Shown: positions 53,443 through 62,001 of the stretch, one piece after another | Numbering within the stretch: position 1 is the first letter of the stretch | How the letters are laid out: each line of letters starts with the position of its first letter | Source: DATFYM01 sp035315065 | Lineage (GTDB): Bacteria > Acidobacteriota > Terriglobia > UBA7540 | DNA: 64,000 nt | Assembly: GCA_035315065.1 (NCBI GenBank) | Contig: DATFYM010000034.1 | Location: 33,854-97,853, forward strand | Direction of reading: 5' to 3' | Position numbers and translations under genes: made by a program | Notes under the pieces: model-generated | The model's database searches: none | Told to the model about the DNA's origin: nothing | What the model saw: only the letters and a program-made list of their open reading frames with translations

Positions 53443-54693
53443 ATGTCGGACAAGGATAAGGTAGCATCGATTGACATCCACTCGAAAGTGCTGATGGTGG
53501 TGGTAGGGTCGAGGGAGGGAGAGGCGATCGCACCGGATTGCAAGCTGGAGCGCCGACGCTTCGGAACCATGGCCAGTGACCGCCGCCGTTTATTGGCGTG
53601 GCTGCAGGCGCAAGGGGTAAAAGAAGTGGTGATGGAGTCCACCGGGCAGTACTGGAAGCCGATCTGGTGGGAGTTAGAACCGTCCATGCGTTTACACCTG
53701 GCGCAGGCCTTTTCCAACCGGGCTCCGCGCGGGCGCAAGGGCGACTTCCGCGATGCCGAGCGCTTGCTGCGGCGGCTGGTGGCGGGGGAGTTGATTTTGA
53801 GCTTCGTCCCCGACCCCGAGCAGCGAGCTTGGCGCACCATGACCCGGACCAAGGTCCAACTGGCGCGGGAGCGGGTGCGCCTCTACAGTCAAGTGGACGG
53901 CCTGCTGCAAGAGATGCGGATCAAGCTGGCCAACGTGCTCAGCGACCTGTTCGGGGCCAGCGGGTTGCGCATTCTCCACGCCCTGGCCGCGGGCGAGACC
54001 GACCCGAAGAAGCTGGCCGCGTTGGGCGACGACCGATTGAAGTGTACCGAAGGGCAACTCATTGACGCTTTGACGGGCAACGTGCAAGCGATGCAGCAGA
54101 AGTTGCTGGAGCTGTACCTGCAACGGCTGGAACTGATCGATGAGCAAATCGAGAAGCTCGACGGCATGATTGCGCAGGCCCTGAAAGCGCATCAAGAGGT
54201 GGTGGCCCGGCTGGCGGAGGTGCCCGGTTTCGGACCCGACTCGGCGCAGCAAGTGGTGGCGGAAGTGGGGGTGCAGGCGAGCGCGTTCCCCTCGGCCGCG
54301 AACTTGGCCTCTTGGGTAGGGGCCTGCCCGGGACAGGACCAGACCGCCGAGAAGAACCACAGTAGTCGCTCGGCGAAAGGCAACAAGTATATGCGACGGT
54401 TGTTGACGGAGGCGGCGCAAGCGGCGGTGAAGGCCAAGGGGAGCCATTTCCAGGCGGTCTTCCGACGCCTGCTGCCCCGCTTGGGGTATAAGCAGGCGCT
54501 GTGGGCGGTCGCCCATCGGCTCTGCCGCTTGGTGTGGAAGATCTTGCATGACGGAGTCCACTACATCGAGCAAGGGGGATACCGCGACCCCAAGGCCAAG
54601 AAGCAGCGCGCTCAAGCCCTAGCACGAGCTCTGCGCAGACTCGGCTACGACATCCACCTCACGCCCGCACAGCAAGCTACTGCAAAAGCGTGA
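53443..54693 (+). CDS. IS110 family transposase
   Basis: A 416-residue protein. The N-terminal DEDD RuvC-like domain (about 8-165) has Asp11 (IDIHSK), Glu67 in VMESTGQYW and the Asp pair in KGDFRDAERLLRRL. A helical middle (about 170-260) is followed by the C-terminal transposase_20 domain: PGFGPDSAQQVVAEVG ... LASWVGACPGQDQTAEKNHS, and SAKGNKYMRRLL with the conserved serine. AGGAGG precedes ATG. The frame is intact, so the element may still be active. Confidence 0.95.
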   Translation: MSDKDKVASIDIHSKVLMVVVGSREGEAIAPDCKLERRRFGTMASDRRRLLAWLQAQGVKEVVMESTGQYWKPIWWELEPSMRLHLAQAFSNRAPRGRKGDFRDAERLLRRLVAGELILSFVPDPEQRAWRTMTRTKVQLARERVRLYSQVDGLLQEMRIKLANVLSDLFGASGLRILHALAAGETDPKKLAALGDDRLKCTEGQLIDALTGNVQAMQQKLLELYLQRLELIDEQIEKLDGMIAQALKAHQEVVARLAEVPGFGPDSAQQVVAEVGVQASAFPSAANLASWVGACPGQDQTAEKNHSSRSAKGNKYMRRLLTEAAQAAVKAKGSHFQAVFRRLLPRLGYKQALWAVAHRLCRLVWKILHDGVHYIEQGGYRDPKAKKQRAQALARALRRLGYDIHLTPAQQATAKA

Positions 54694-54711
54694 CTTGGCC
54701 GGTGATTTTCG

Positions 54712-54796
54712 ACGGAGCGCAGCGAAGAATCTCTCTTCAATTCAACCGATCCGCAAGACCAAAGAGAGATTCTTCGCTGCGCTCCGTCGAAAGTCG
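54712..54796. repeat. Hairpin next to IS110 3' end
   Basis: TTTCGACGGAGCGCAGCG AAGAATCTCTC pairs with its inverse GAGAGATTCTTCGCTGCGC over about 30 bases. It begins about 20 bases past the transposase stop. The GAAGAATC core is shared with the hairpin at 62597-62693. Confidence 0.75.
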
Positions 54797-54909
54797 CGGC
54801 CTAAGTCATTTGTTTTCAATGCGGCCATCGCTCGCGAACTTTCACCTCCATTGGTGGGCCGAAGGCCCATGTAACACTCAGAATGACATGCTTGGAGGGT
54901 TTTGCCATC

Positions 54910-54923
54910 CACTTATGTCGTCA
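54910..54923 (-). repeat. TGACGACATAAGTG motif, copy 3
   Basis: Exact 14-base copy whose first three bases, on the minus strand, are the TGA of the sortase gene. Confidence 0.7.
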
Positions 54924-56195
54924 CGGATAGTTACCGCCCGACGCGTGCCTGGGGAACGACCGAAACCATGAGGCAAACCGCTTCGGGACGGCCAGCGCCC
55001 GCCGCCGCAGGCTGCCAGGCTTGTAGGCGTCAGCCGGCGGTTCGGAGAGCGCAGCCGCCGAGACGTCCTCCTCGTCGCCGGAAGGTATCGAGGTTTGCGC
55101 AGCACTCGATGGCGCCACGGACCGGTGAGCATAACGGTGCGCCGTCAGGCCTCGTGCAACATGATGCGCGAATTTCGCTTGATGAGCTGGCCTCGATTGC
55201 CAAGCTGAATTCCCTGGCGTTCGTGATCCCGTTTCTGGCAAAGGCTTGGCCTGGGAAGCTGACGGGGCCATCGATGAAGGCTCAATCTGACGGGCATGCA
55301 CGATGTATCTTTTCGGGGCCGGCCCCACATAGGAAAACGGATAGCAGGTGACCAGGGTCAGGCCGGGCTGATCTGAAGGTTGCAGCACCTGGATGTCCTT
55401 GGGAGGGACGATATGGGTGGAATCGACCCGATAGTGATAAGTGCTGGCGGCGGTCTCCAGAGCAATGTCGTCACCCTCACGGATGCTTCGCAAGGCGCGA
55501 AAGAACGTGTCGCGATGCCCGGCAATCGCTACATTGCCCGCTCGGCCCGGCAGCGCGGTACCGGGAATGTGTCCGGCCGCTTTGCGCAATACCTGGTCGC
55601 TGTCGCCTTCGAGGACGATGGTGGAAAGGGAGAGACGCGAGATTTGCATGCGACCGATAAACGACCCTTCAACAGGCGGCGGTGGCACGGGGATTGAGGG
55701 TGGGGTCTTGGTTGGGACGGGGATGGCCACCGGGGGCGGCGATCCACTCGCCACCCGGACCCCGATCTTGGCCAGGTAGCTTTCGACCAACGTTTTCAGC
55801 TCGGCCGGGCGATGCTTCAGCAGTTGATCGAGCCGCCAGCCTTGATAAGCCTGGACAACCCTCGCCTCGGCGTAGAACCATCCGCAGGTTCCAACGAGCA
55901 GCAGCCCCAACAACAGGAGAAAGCGTTGCGTCCAACGCACGAACCTCTTGGCACGCCGTCGAGAGGTGGACTCCGCAAGGATGCGCCCCAGTGGATACTC
56001 ACTCAGGTCCACCGGGACGAGCTCCAGCCTAGGGTCGGCGAGGTTCACGGCAAGCCCCCTCAACGGAACCTCGCCTAGGTCTACGCGAGGCTGTGGCCGC
56101 CGAATCGCATAGAGGGCTAGCAGGTTCTTGGGGTCCACGCTGAACGGCGTCATGGGCTTGGCGCCAGTCTTCGGCTCTGGCCGGAGAATTCTCAT
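54921..56195 (-). CDS. Sortase (class D/E-like) with internal LPETG motif
   Basis: A 424-residue protein. A cytoplasmic N-terminus (1-90) and one membrane span (about 92-108) are followed by a Pro-rich linker and the sortase domain (about 175-303). Catalytic residues visible are His227 (AGHRDTFF), Cys284 (TLVTCYPF) and Arg296 (APKRYIVHAR). A 120-residue C-terminal extension, unusual for the family, is basic and Ser/Pro/His-rich and contains LPETG at 319-323, a perfect sortase recognition pentapeptide, with no membrane anchor after it. It is encoded 6 bases after the VWA gene. A protein with an LPKTA anchor lies upstream on the same strand, giving a likely substrate. Confidence 0.92.
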   Translation of the reverse strand: MRILRPEPKTGAKPMTPFSVDPKNLLALYAIRRPQPRVDLGEVPLRGLAVNLADPRLELVPVDLSEYPLGRILAESTSRRRAKRFVRWTQRFLLLLGLLLVGTCGWFYAEARVVQAYQGWRLDQLLKHRPAELKTLVESYLAKIGVRVASGSPPPVAIPVPTKTPPSIPVPPPPVEGSFIGRMQISRLSLSTIVLEGDSDQVLRKAAGHIPGTALPGRAGNVAIAGHRDTFFRALRSIREGDDIALETAASTYHYRVDSTHIVPPKDIQVLQPSDQPGLTLVTCYPFSYVGPAPKRYIVHARQIEPSSMAPSASQAKPLPETGSRTPGNSAWQSRPAHQAKFAHHVARGLTAHRYAHRSVAPSSAAQTSIPSGDEEDVSAAALSEPPADAYKPGSLRRRALAVPKRFASWFRSFPRHASGGNYP

Positions 56196-56201
56196 GGGAC
56201 A

Positions 56202-57179
56202 TTACCTCGCGGCCAAGGCCGCTTCCGATGGGGGTAGGTAGCCGGCCCGGGTTCGCACGTGCAGTTTCCCAACACGCGCGGCTTTGGCCGTGACTCGAAT
56301 GGCGCGAAATTTGCCGTCGGCGACTGGATTGGCAGGAACGTAGCCGATGGTGTATTGTTGGCGTATGTCGCGGGCGATCCGTTCCGTGACCTCCTGAACC
56401 TCGGATAATGATGTGGGAAAGTATGCCTGACCTCCTGTCACCTTGGCGAGCTGCCGGAGCACGCCCGGATTCTCATCCGAGTAGCTCTGGTCCAGGATAC
56501 CAATGGTGTAGACGATGGCGTTGGAACCCTGAGCCATTCTAATCAAGTCGCGAAACTTCAATCGGCTCGCGTTGTCTCCGCCATCAGTCACGACAATGAG
56601 TGCCTTCCTTACCGCAGTGCCTGCTTTCAGTCGCTGCAAGCCCGCCGCGATCCCGTCGTACAGGGCCGTGTTTCCGGCTGGCGGAATCTTGACGAGAGCC
56701 GCTCGAAGCTGCTGCGCATCGCTCGTAAACGGAACCGACTTTGGGAGGCCCAAGCTGACGTCCTGGTTGAAGTTCACCACGAACATCTGGTCGCTCGGAT
56801 TGCTCGATTTCACAAATGCCAGCGAGGCAACTACCACGCCAGGCCGCTTGGACCTCATGCTCCCGCTGTTGTCCACCACCAAACCAACCGTCACTGGGAC
56901 GTCTTCAGGCTCAAACAAGGTGATCTGCTGGAGGCGCCCGGCCTCAAACACCTGAAAGTTGGCCGCGCCAAGACCAGGAACGAAGTCCCCGGTGTGGTCC
57001 GTCACCGTCGCCGGCAATACCACCAGTCCGACGTTGACGGAGATCTTATACTCACCTTGAGGGTTACCAGGGCTCACCACCTGTGGCCTAGCCGAACGCG
57101 ACAGCATGAGGAGCGCGGTGACGGCGGTCACCATGAGGAGAAGGCCCTTCGGATTGCCGGTAGCGTCATGGGTCCGCAT
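56202..57179 (-). CDS. Exported VWA-domain protein (acidobacterial VWFA type)
   Basis: A 325-residue protein. An N-terminal signal or anchor (about 11-33) precedes an Ig-like stretch (45-92; LPATVTDHTGDFVPGLGAANF). The VWA domain (about 95-290) has a complete MIDAS DNSGS (103-107), Thr in PAGNTALYDG and Asp in VTDGGDN. A short beta domain ends the protein. This combination matches the VWFA-related domain described from Acidobacteria (TIGR03436, from memory). No LPXTG or PEP motif is present. GGAG precedes ATG. The 6-base gap to the sortase gene implies an operon. Confidence 0.9.
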   Translation of the reverse strand: MRTHDATGNPKGLLLMVTAVTALLMLSRSARPQVVSPGNPQGEYKISVNVGLVVLPATVTDHTGDFVPGLGAANFQVFEAGRLQQITLFEPEDVPVTVGLVVDNSGSMRSKRPGVVVASLAFVKSSNPSDQMFVVNFNQDVSLGLPKSVPFTSDAQQLRAALVKIPPAGNTALYDGIAAGLQRLKAGTAVRKALIVVTDGGDNASRLKFRDLIRMAQGSNAIVYTIGILDQSYSDENPGVLRQLAKVTGGQAYFPTSLSEVQEVTERIARDIRQQYTIGYVPANPVADGKFRAIRVTAKAARVGKLHVRTRAGYLPPSEAALAAR

Positions 57180-57197
57180 AGAGTACTCCGGCCTGAT

Positions 57198-57312
57198 CGA
57201 ATAGGGGACGGGGTCTAGGAGACAGGGAATAGGAAGGCCGGGTTGTCGCGCCCTTCAACTGCGGCGCGAACATGCAGCCGTCTCTACCCTGTCCCTATAC
57301 CCTGCGCCCTCT
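57198..57312. repeat. Word-repeat hairpin (ACAGGGTATAGGG type)
   Basis: The left arm is 57200-57232 (GGGGACGGGGTCTAGGAGAC) and the inverse right arm is 57279-57312 (CTACCCTGTCCCTATACCC). Its right end is 8 bases past the stop of the LPKTA gene, and it separates that gene from the VWA gene. Confidence 0.75.
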
Positions 57313-57320
57313 GTTGAAGG

Positions 57321-58058
57321 TTAGCCTAGCCGCTTGGAGATGATACGAAGAGACGCGGCGGCGGCCAAGGACAAAACCCCGATCAGCCCGAGAAGAGGCA
57401 TTGAGCTGGCCGTCTTGGGCAATTCCGCAGGCTGCGGAGCCGGCGCGGGCTCAGGGGCCGGCGCGGCCTGCTCGGTTTGTGGCTGTTCCTGCTGCGGCGC
57501 CGGTTGTTCTGCTTGAGGCGCTGGTTCCTCCGGCGCAGGGGTCGGAGTCACCTCGGCCGGCGCGGGCTCAGGTGCCGGAGCCTCGGCGGCGGGCGGAGCG
57601 GGCGGAGTGGGCGGAGCGGTAGGCTCAGCCACAGCCACCTCCTGCGGCGCGGCCTTTACCTTGAACTCCTGCCCGAAAAGGTCCCCCGGGTAAAACCACT
57701 CCTTGATGGGTACCCCGGCCTCGGGTAGATTGCCCGCATAGTCGGATCCGTCCTCCGTCTCCGCGAACTTGATTACAGTCTTGTCGGCTGGTTCGAGACG
57801 GTAGTCAGGAATCGCCAGGATGGTGGCGTAGACGTGGTTTTCGTCTTGGTTGAAGATCTGCACCACATGACGATCGACGGTGTCCGCCAGCTTGAAAACG
57901 TACGTGCCGGCTTCGAGTCGATGACCGGCCACCACCACCGGTCCACTGAAGGTCAGAATAGTTTTCTTATCCCAATCGTCTGCCTGGGCGCGTGTGCACC
58001 ATACACCGACCATCAAAAGACAAAACGTTACCACGAGTAATCTAACGGCGTTTCTCAT
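57321..58058 (-). CDS. Exported protein with LPKTA sortase anchor
   Basis: A 245-residue protein. The signal peptide is 1-24 (ending TRAQA). A globular beta domain (about 27-140; LTFSGPVVVAGHRLEAGTYVF) is followed by a Pro/Ala/Glu/Gln-rich stalk (about 145-211). The C-terminal sorting signal is LPKTA (213-217), hydrophobic 221-239, then basic RIISKRLG. This is a complete LPXTG-type signal in a presumably diderm host. The domain resembles small exported proteins of Acidobacteriota I cannot name. AGGAGGAAAG is upstream. It shares its strand with the VWA and sortase genes, so the sortase is its probable processing enzyme. Confidence 0.88.
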   Translation of the reverse strand: MRNAVRLLVVTFCLLMVGVWCTRAQADDWDKKTILTFSGPVVVAGHRLEAGTYVFKLADTVDRHVVQIFNQDENHVYATILAIPDYRLEPADKTVIKFAETEDGSDYAGNLPEAGVPIKEWFYPGDLFGQEFKVKAAPQEVAVAEPTAPPTPPAPPAAEAPAPEPAPAEVTPTPAPEEPAPQAEQPAPQQEQPQTEQAAPAPEPAPAPQPAELPKTASSMPLLGLIGVLSLAAAASLRIISKRLG

Positions 58059-58503
58059 CTTTCCTCCTAGTCCAAAGTGAGATGGCCCGTGCAGCCGCCG
58101 AGAACGGCGGCACTGCGACGCCCCCTGACCTGCCTTGCGGCGCGGCGGCTCGTATTACCTGAAAGCACGGAAGATGCCAAAGCCCGTTGTCTTACCTCTT
58201 GAGCGTTTGTTTCGAGAAGGTTCAAGGGAGAAACTACGAAATCACCCCGTCGGTCGACCAGTAAGGATTACACAGTCACGAGAGAAGTTACGGGTAGCGA
58301 GCGCCGCGTCATTGGCAGCTCGGGCATCGTTGAAGCACCAGGGGCGAGTTTGGGGACAAGACGGGGCGGGGACCGGCGGCGCCTGCGCCAGAGTAGCCTA
58401 TTTAGTGAGGCTCCAAAGCAAGAGGGTGAGAATTCGAGATTGGCGGGCCAGTTTCCAGTTCCACTTTCGCCGGGTATTTGGCACCGGTGGAAAAGCGTAG
58501 CAA
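58059..58503. other. Intergenic region, no gene seen
   Basis: About 440 bases. The only notable word is GTAAGGATTACAC ... GTTACG at 58261-58292, which also occurs at 61756-61786. No convincing ORF. Confidence 0.5.
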
Positions 58504-58725
58504 CTACCCCGACGTGCGGACGCGCTCGGTCGAACGCCAGGCGCGCGGCAGTCCCAGTCCCGCGACCGTTGCCGCGGTTTCTGACGAGACCTTGCCCAGC
58601 AGCCGCGCGAACATGATAGCCCCTTTTGCCAGAGCCACCAGGGAGACCGCAAGGAGGAACGACATGGTCCCGACAGCCACGACGATCACCGCACAGAGAC
58701 CGATTTCGAGCAGACTGTAAATCAC
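58504..58725 (-). CDS. Small membrane protein downstream of ECF sigma factor
   Basis: A 73-residue protein from a GTG start at 58725 with GAGGAG seven bases upstream. Residues 2-42 contain one or two hydrophobic segments (LLEIGLCAVIVVAVGTMSFL, then LAVSLVALAKGAIMFARLL). The C-terminus is basic. I recognise no family. It starts 38 bases after the sigma factor stop on the same strand, so a membrane partner such as a small anti-sigma protein is conceivable; no anti-sigma motif is visible. Confidence 0.55.
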   Translation of the reverse strand: MIYSLLEIGLCAVIVVAVGTMSFLLAVSLVALAKGAIMFARLLGKVSSETAATVAGLGLPRAWRSTERVRTSG

Positions 58726-58763
58726 TTCAATTCTCCTCGCTCTAAGGTGATGATCGCAACCAA

Positions 58764-59423
58764 TCATTGCCGTTTTGCGATCCGCTTGGAGGTGCGTAGG
58801 TGGCAAGTGAGCCGCCCTGTGGAGCACGGGCCGCGATCGAAAAAGCCGATCAGGCTCTGCTGCAGTCGCCGGCGAGCCCTGAGAACTCGAGATTTTTCCG
58901 CGGTCAAAGAAATGCCCAGGATTTCCGCGGTTTCCCGCTCCGAGAACTCCTCGACGTACTGCAGAACGAACGCGCTATAGAGCACCGGCCCCAGTGTCTT
59001 CAGCGCCTCGCTCAAGATGCGCTTTGTTTCCAGTTCGGCGCACTGCATCTCTGGGGTTGGGCCGGGGTCCTCAATCTCGCGGCGAACTACCCTTCCCGTC
59101 TCATCACCGACGGCGGTAAACTCATGAGAAGGCAGTTCGCGTTGCGGGCGCCGCTTGCGCAGCATCATCAGGGCTTCGTTCACCGTGATCTGCACCAGCC
59201 AGGTATAGAAGCGTGACTTCCCGTGAAATCGCCCGAGGTTACGATACGCCTTCAGGGAGGCTTCTTGCGTCACGTCCTCGGCATCTTCGTGGTTCCCGAC
59301 GATCCGTAGCGCCAGACGATAAAGGTGGTGGCGGTACTGGCCGATCAAGGTTCCAAACGCGTCCCCATTGCCTAGGCGGGCGGCGGCGACTAGCGCTGCT
59401 TCATTGCAAAGGTGTGTGACCAC
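58764..59423 (-). CDS. ECF RNA polymerase sigma factor
   Basis: A 219-residue sigma-70 family protein. Region 2 is at about 22-92 (LIGQYRHHLYRLALRIVGNH EDAEDVTQEASLKAYRN, with the DAEDVTQE core). Region 4 is at about 140-195 (LSEALKTLGPVLYSAFVLQY then FSERETAEILGISLTAEKSR). It resembles RpoE-like ECF factors. The start is GTG at 59423 after AGGAGG, spaced about ten bases. No zinc-binding anti-sigma gene is adjacent; only the small membrane protein downstream. About 25 basic residues extend past region 4. Confidence 0.9.
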   Translation of the reverse strand: MVTHLCNEAALVAAARLGNGDAFGTLIGQYRHHLYRLALRIVGNHEDAEDVTQEASLKAYRNLGRFHGKSRFYTWLVQITVNEALMMLRKRRPQRELPSHEFTAVGDETGRVVRREIEDPGPTPEMQCAELETKRILSEALKTLGPVLYSAFVLQYVEEFSERETAEILGISLTAEKSRVLRARRRLQQSLIGFFDRGPCSTGRLTCHLRTSKRIAKRQ

Positions 59424-59496
59424 GGCTGTTGATCCTCCTTTGTGTCAACTGTCGGACGCGGCCAAGGGCGAATTTGCCGGTGTGAGACTAGACTAG

Positions 59497-59637
59497 TCTA
59501 GCAGGGTGCTGAAAAAGGCCCTTGGGCCTTCGTAGAGGCCGGCTTTAGCCGGGCATCTTATTGAATTCACAGTGCCGCCCTAAAGGGCGCCGCTACGAAA
59601 ACCGTTCGAAACAGGGTTTTTCAGCATTCTGCTAGCC
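59497..59637. repeat. Palindromic repeat (AGGGTGCTGAAAAA type)
   Basis: CTAGCAGGGTGCTGAAAAA at 59498-59516 pairs with TTTTTCAGCATTCTGCTAG at 59618-59636. Secondary stems (GGCCCTTGGGCC) lie within the 100-base interior. It lies upstream of the sigma factor gene. The form is that of a MITE-like element. Confidence 0.85.
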
Positions 59638-60220
59638 TAGAGACTCTTTGTAGGCCGTCCAGAACGAGCGCCGGAATACTGGATTCTCCTACTCCACCGG
59701 CTCAATCGCTTGAACCGACGGCAATAAATCGGTAACGCAACACCAACCAAGCTTACTGTCTGATCTTGCAATCCAAAGGGCCCGCTTATGCTTCAGCAAT
59801 TGTGGGGCCAAAGGGGGCGCTTCGTAACTTGCGGCAATAGCGGTAGTTGTGCAAAGTGAGGGAAACAAGAGTTCCGGTGGAATCGCGTAATTTCTAACGG
59901 TCTCCCTGCGAACCCTGGGAGGCGCCGCGTTCTAATAGAAGCTCAAAATCTCCACCGAGTTATGGCTTGGGCCTCTCCGGAAACATGGTTTGTAAGTCCT
60001 TTAGATTGAGCAAGCCGATTCTGAGCGTCGCGCCATGTTTCTGGGTCTATGAACGACGACGGCAGTCGGCGCTCGCGCTCTGCGTGGACAAGACACAACA
60101 TGCACCTACGCGATCGAAACTTTTTCGAGAAATGCGCCGAATCGGTGAGCAGTTTTTGATTCAGTGGAGTGCCAGGGATTCCACCGCGGCTCGTGGTTTG
60201 GCGATGCGAACCGACTCCAG
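59638..60220. other. Intergenic region with a lone block-B repeat fragment
   Basis: About 580 bases without a credible gene. At 59972-60016 lies a copy of dispersed-repeat block B (CTCCGGAAACATGG, then CCTTTAGATTGAGCAAGCC), in the same orientation as the copy at 230-335. Confidence 0.6.
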
Positions 60221-61573
60221 TTAGTGAGCGTTAACGGACTGCTTCGGCGATTGCGCTTCGGACTGGGGCGCTTGAGCAGCATGGCTGTCCCGCTCCTGGA
60301 AAAGGCGCATGACCGATTCGTCCAAAAGCAGCGCCTGGGCTGGGCCCACGATTTCGATCCTTTCCTTCTGAAAACGCTCCCAGATTCGCTTCCGCAATTC
60401 GCTTTGTACACCGTACTGGTCGACAAATCTGCGAACTTGAAACCCCAGTGTGAAATCAAGAGTCGATGATCCGAACCCGGGAATGAAGCTAGCCGCGGGC
60501 TCCGGTTCAGCCAGAAGACCGTTTTTGCTCTCGCGGGCGGCTTCCCTCCCGACTTCAACCAGTATTCTTTCCACCCGGCGAGGGTCCGTTCCGCGAGCCA
60601 CGCTGATCTGAACGCCAATCCCGATGCGCTCATCGGGTCGCGAGTAATTGGTGATCACCGCCTTGCACATCGACAGATTGGGCACCACCACAATATTATT
60701 GGCCAACGCTCGAATCGAGGTGGCACGCCACCCGACATGGACCACGTAACCTTCTTGCCCGGAGTCCAGCTTGATGTAGTCACCCGGCCGGATGGGGCGG
60801 TCGGCCAGCAGATAAAGTCCCGAGAACAGATTTCCGAGGGTCTCCTGTAGCGCCAGGGCGATAGCAACGCTGCCCACGCCCAAGGTAGTCCAGACCGCGG
60901 TCAAATGAACGCCTAGATTCTCAAGGACGACCACCGCAGCCAACAGCGCGAACAGTACCCGCGCCACGAACGACGTGGGTTCGGTGACGCGTTCCAGGGT
61001 CGGATCTCGCTCGGTCAGCCGGCTGAGGTAGAAGTCGACTGCCTTGGCAAGGGCCAAGAAGCCTAGCGCGATGCCCACCGCCGCAGCCAGTTTCGAGCTC
61101 AGCCGTTCATATTGCGGCGGCAACTTGAGAGTTTCCAGCACGGTGTAAGTTGTCAGCAGCACGAAGATTGTGCGGGTGAAGAAAGACGCTAAGTCCGTCA
61201 GCCGCGCAAGCCCATGGCTGCGTTCCCCCAAACGGCGCAGGAACATGACGATGACCTTGCAAGGGAAGAAGAAGAGCACGACGACAGCGAGCACCGCAAC
61301 CAGGTGCGATCCCAGCCGCTCGTATCGAGCTGGCAGGTGCAGCAATTCAAGGCCAGCGTACAGCGCCGCCATAATGAGAAGCGGCACGGGCAAAGACGCC
61401 ACGAGCGAAAGGACCAGTTCTTGTCTCGAGCTGGAAGCCCTTTTCGCGGCCCGGCGCAGCGCTCGACTTGACACGAGCCCGATCGAGAGACCAATGAGCA
61501 CCAGGGCAGCGATGGCCAAAAGGTAAAGCAGGGCCGGCGAGACGTGGAGCGCGTTTGCCAGATTCTGAAGCAT
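60221..61573 (-). CDS. MscS-family mechanosensitive channel
   Basis: A 450-residue protein. Four or five N-terminal membrane segments (about 13-38, 50-72, 86-110, 130-150, 165-190) precede the pore helix TM3 (about 205-250). The MscS signature is SVAIALALQETLGNLFSGLY, then DRPIRPGDYI, followed by the beta domain (YVVHVGWRATSIRALANNIVVVPN) and the alpha-beta C-terminus (about 305-410). It is longer than E. coli MscS (286), like the YbiO/YnaI class. It probably opens on hypo-osmotic shock, fitting the neighbourhood's stress content. Confidence 0.93.
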   Translation of the reverse strand: MLQNLANALHVSPALLYLLAIAALVLIGLSIGLVSSRALRRAAKRASSSRQELVLSLVASLPVPLLIMAALYAGLELLHLPARYERLGSHLVAVLAVVVLFFFPCKVIVMFLRRLGERSHGLARLTDLASFFTRTIFVLLTTYTVLETLKLPPQYERLSSKLAAAVGIALGFLALAKAVDFYLSRLTERDPTLERVTEPTSFVARVLFALLAAVVVLENLGVHLTAVWTTLGVGSVAIALALQETLGNLFSGLYLLADRPIRPGDYIKLDSGQEGYVVHVGWRATSIRALANNIVVVPNLSMCKAVITNYSRPDERIGIGVQISVARGTDPRRVERILVEVGREAARESKNGLLAEPEPAASFIPGFGSSTLDFTLGFQVRRFVDQYGVQSELRKRIWERFQKERIEIVGPAQALLLDESVMRLFQERDSHAAQAPQSEAQSPKQSVNAH

Positions 61574-62001
61574 TGTTGTGATTACTCCCCGATCAGCATG
61601 GTCTCGAAAGATGCGACCGGCACTTTGCTAAGCGAGCTTCCCGACTCACTGATTAGTCGGCACGCCTGTTGCCAAAACTTGTGCACTCATCCTTCAGCCT
61701 TCTGTTCGAAGAGCTTCCGGTGGGATAATCAGCAAGGATCTCGGCATCGACATCGGTAAGGATTACATTGCGCAACAAGAGTTACGCGCTGCGACCGTCG
61801 TCGGTGCCAATCCGACCTACCGCACCTCGCCAGTTCACCTACATAGTTCACCCGATTCCTACGTGGGGGAAGCTGTTTGAGAATGACAACGGCGAGAGAG
61901 TCGGTTGGCGACGCAAGAGACGGCGCTGCATCATTTCGCCGGGGCCAGGCGAATCGTACCCCCGAAGAGGCGCTTCGCCGCCGACCCCGAAAGGGGCTGT
62001 C
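61574..62001. other. Intergenic region, no gene seen
   Basis: About 430 bases between the divergent MscS and receiver genes. It holds the GTAAGGATTACAT ... GTTACG word at 61756-61786. The frame of the receiver gene stays open upstream to 61768, but the translation is not protein-like. Confidence 0.5.

Larger units (their letters stand above)
53177..54891. mobile_element. IS110-family element within a pair of inverted CATGTCATTCTGAG repeats
   Basis: Inverted copies of a ~50-base repeat (CATGTCATTCTGAGTGT ... GGGCCTTCGGCCCACCAATG) lie at 53177-53227 and 54840-54891. Between them is a complete IS110 transposase gene. IS110 elements have no terminal inverted repeats of this kind, so the flanking pair is likely a pre-existing palindrome split by the insertion. 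The exact IS ends are not visible. Confidence 0.6.
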
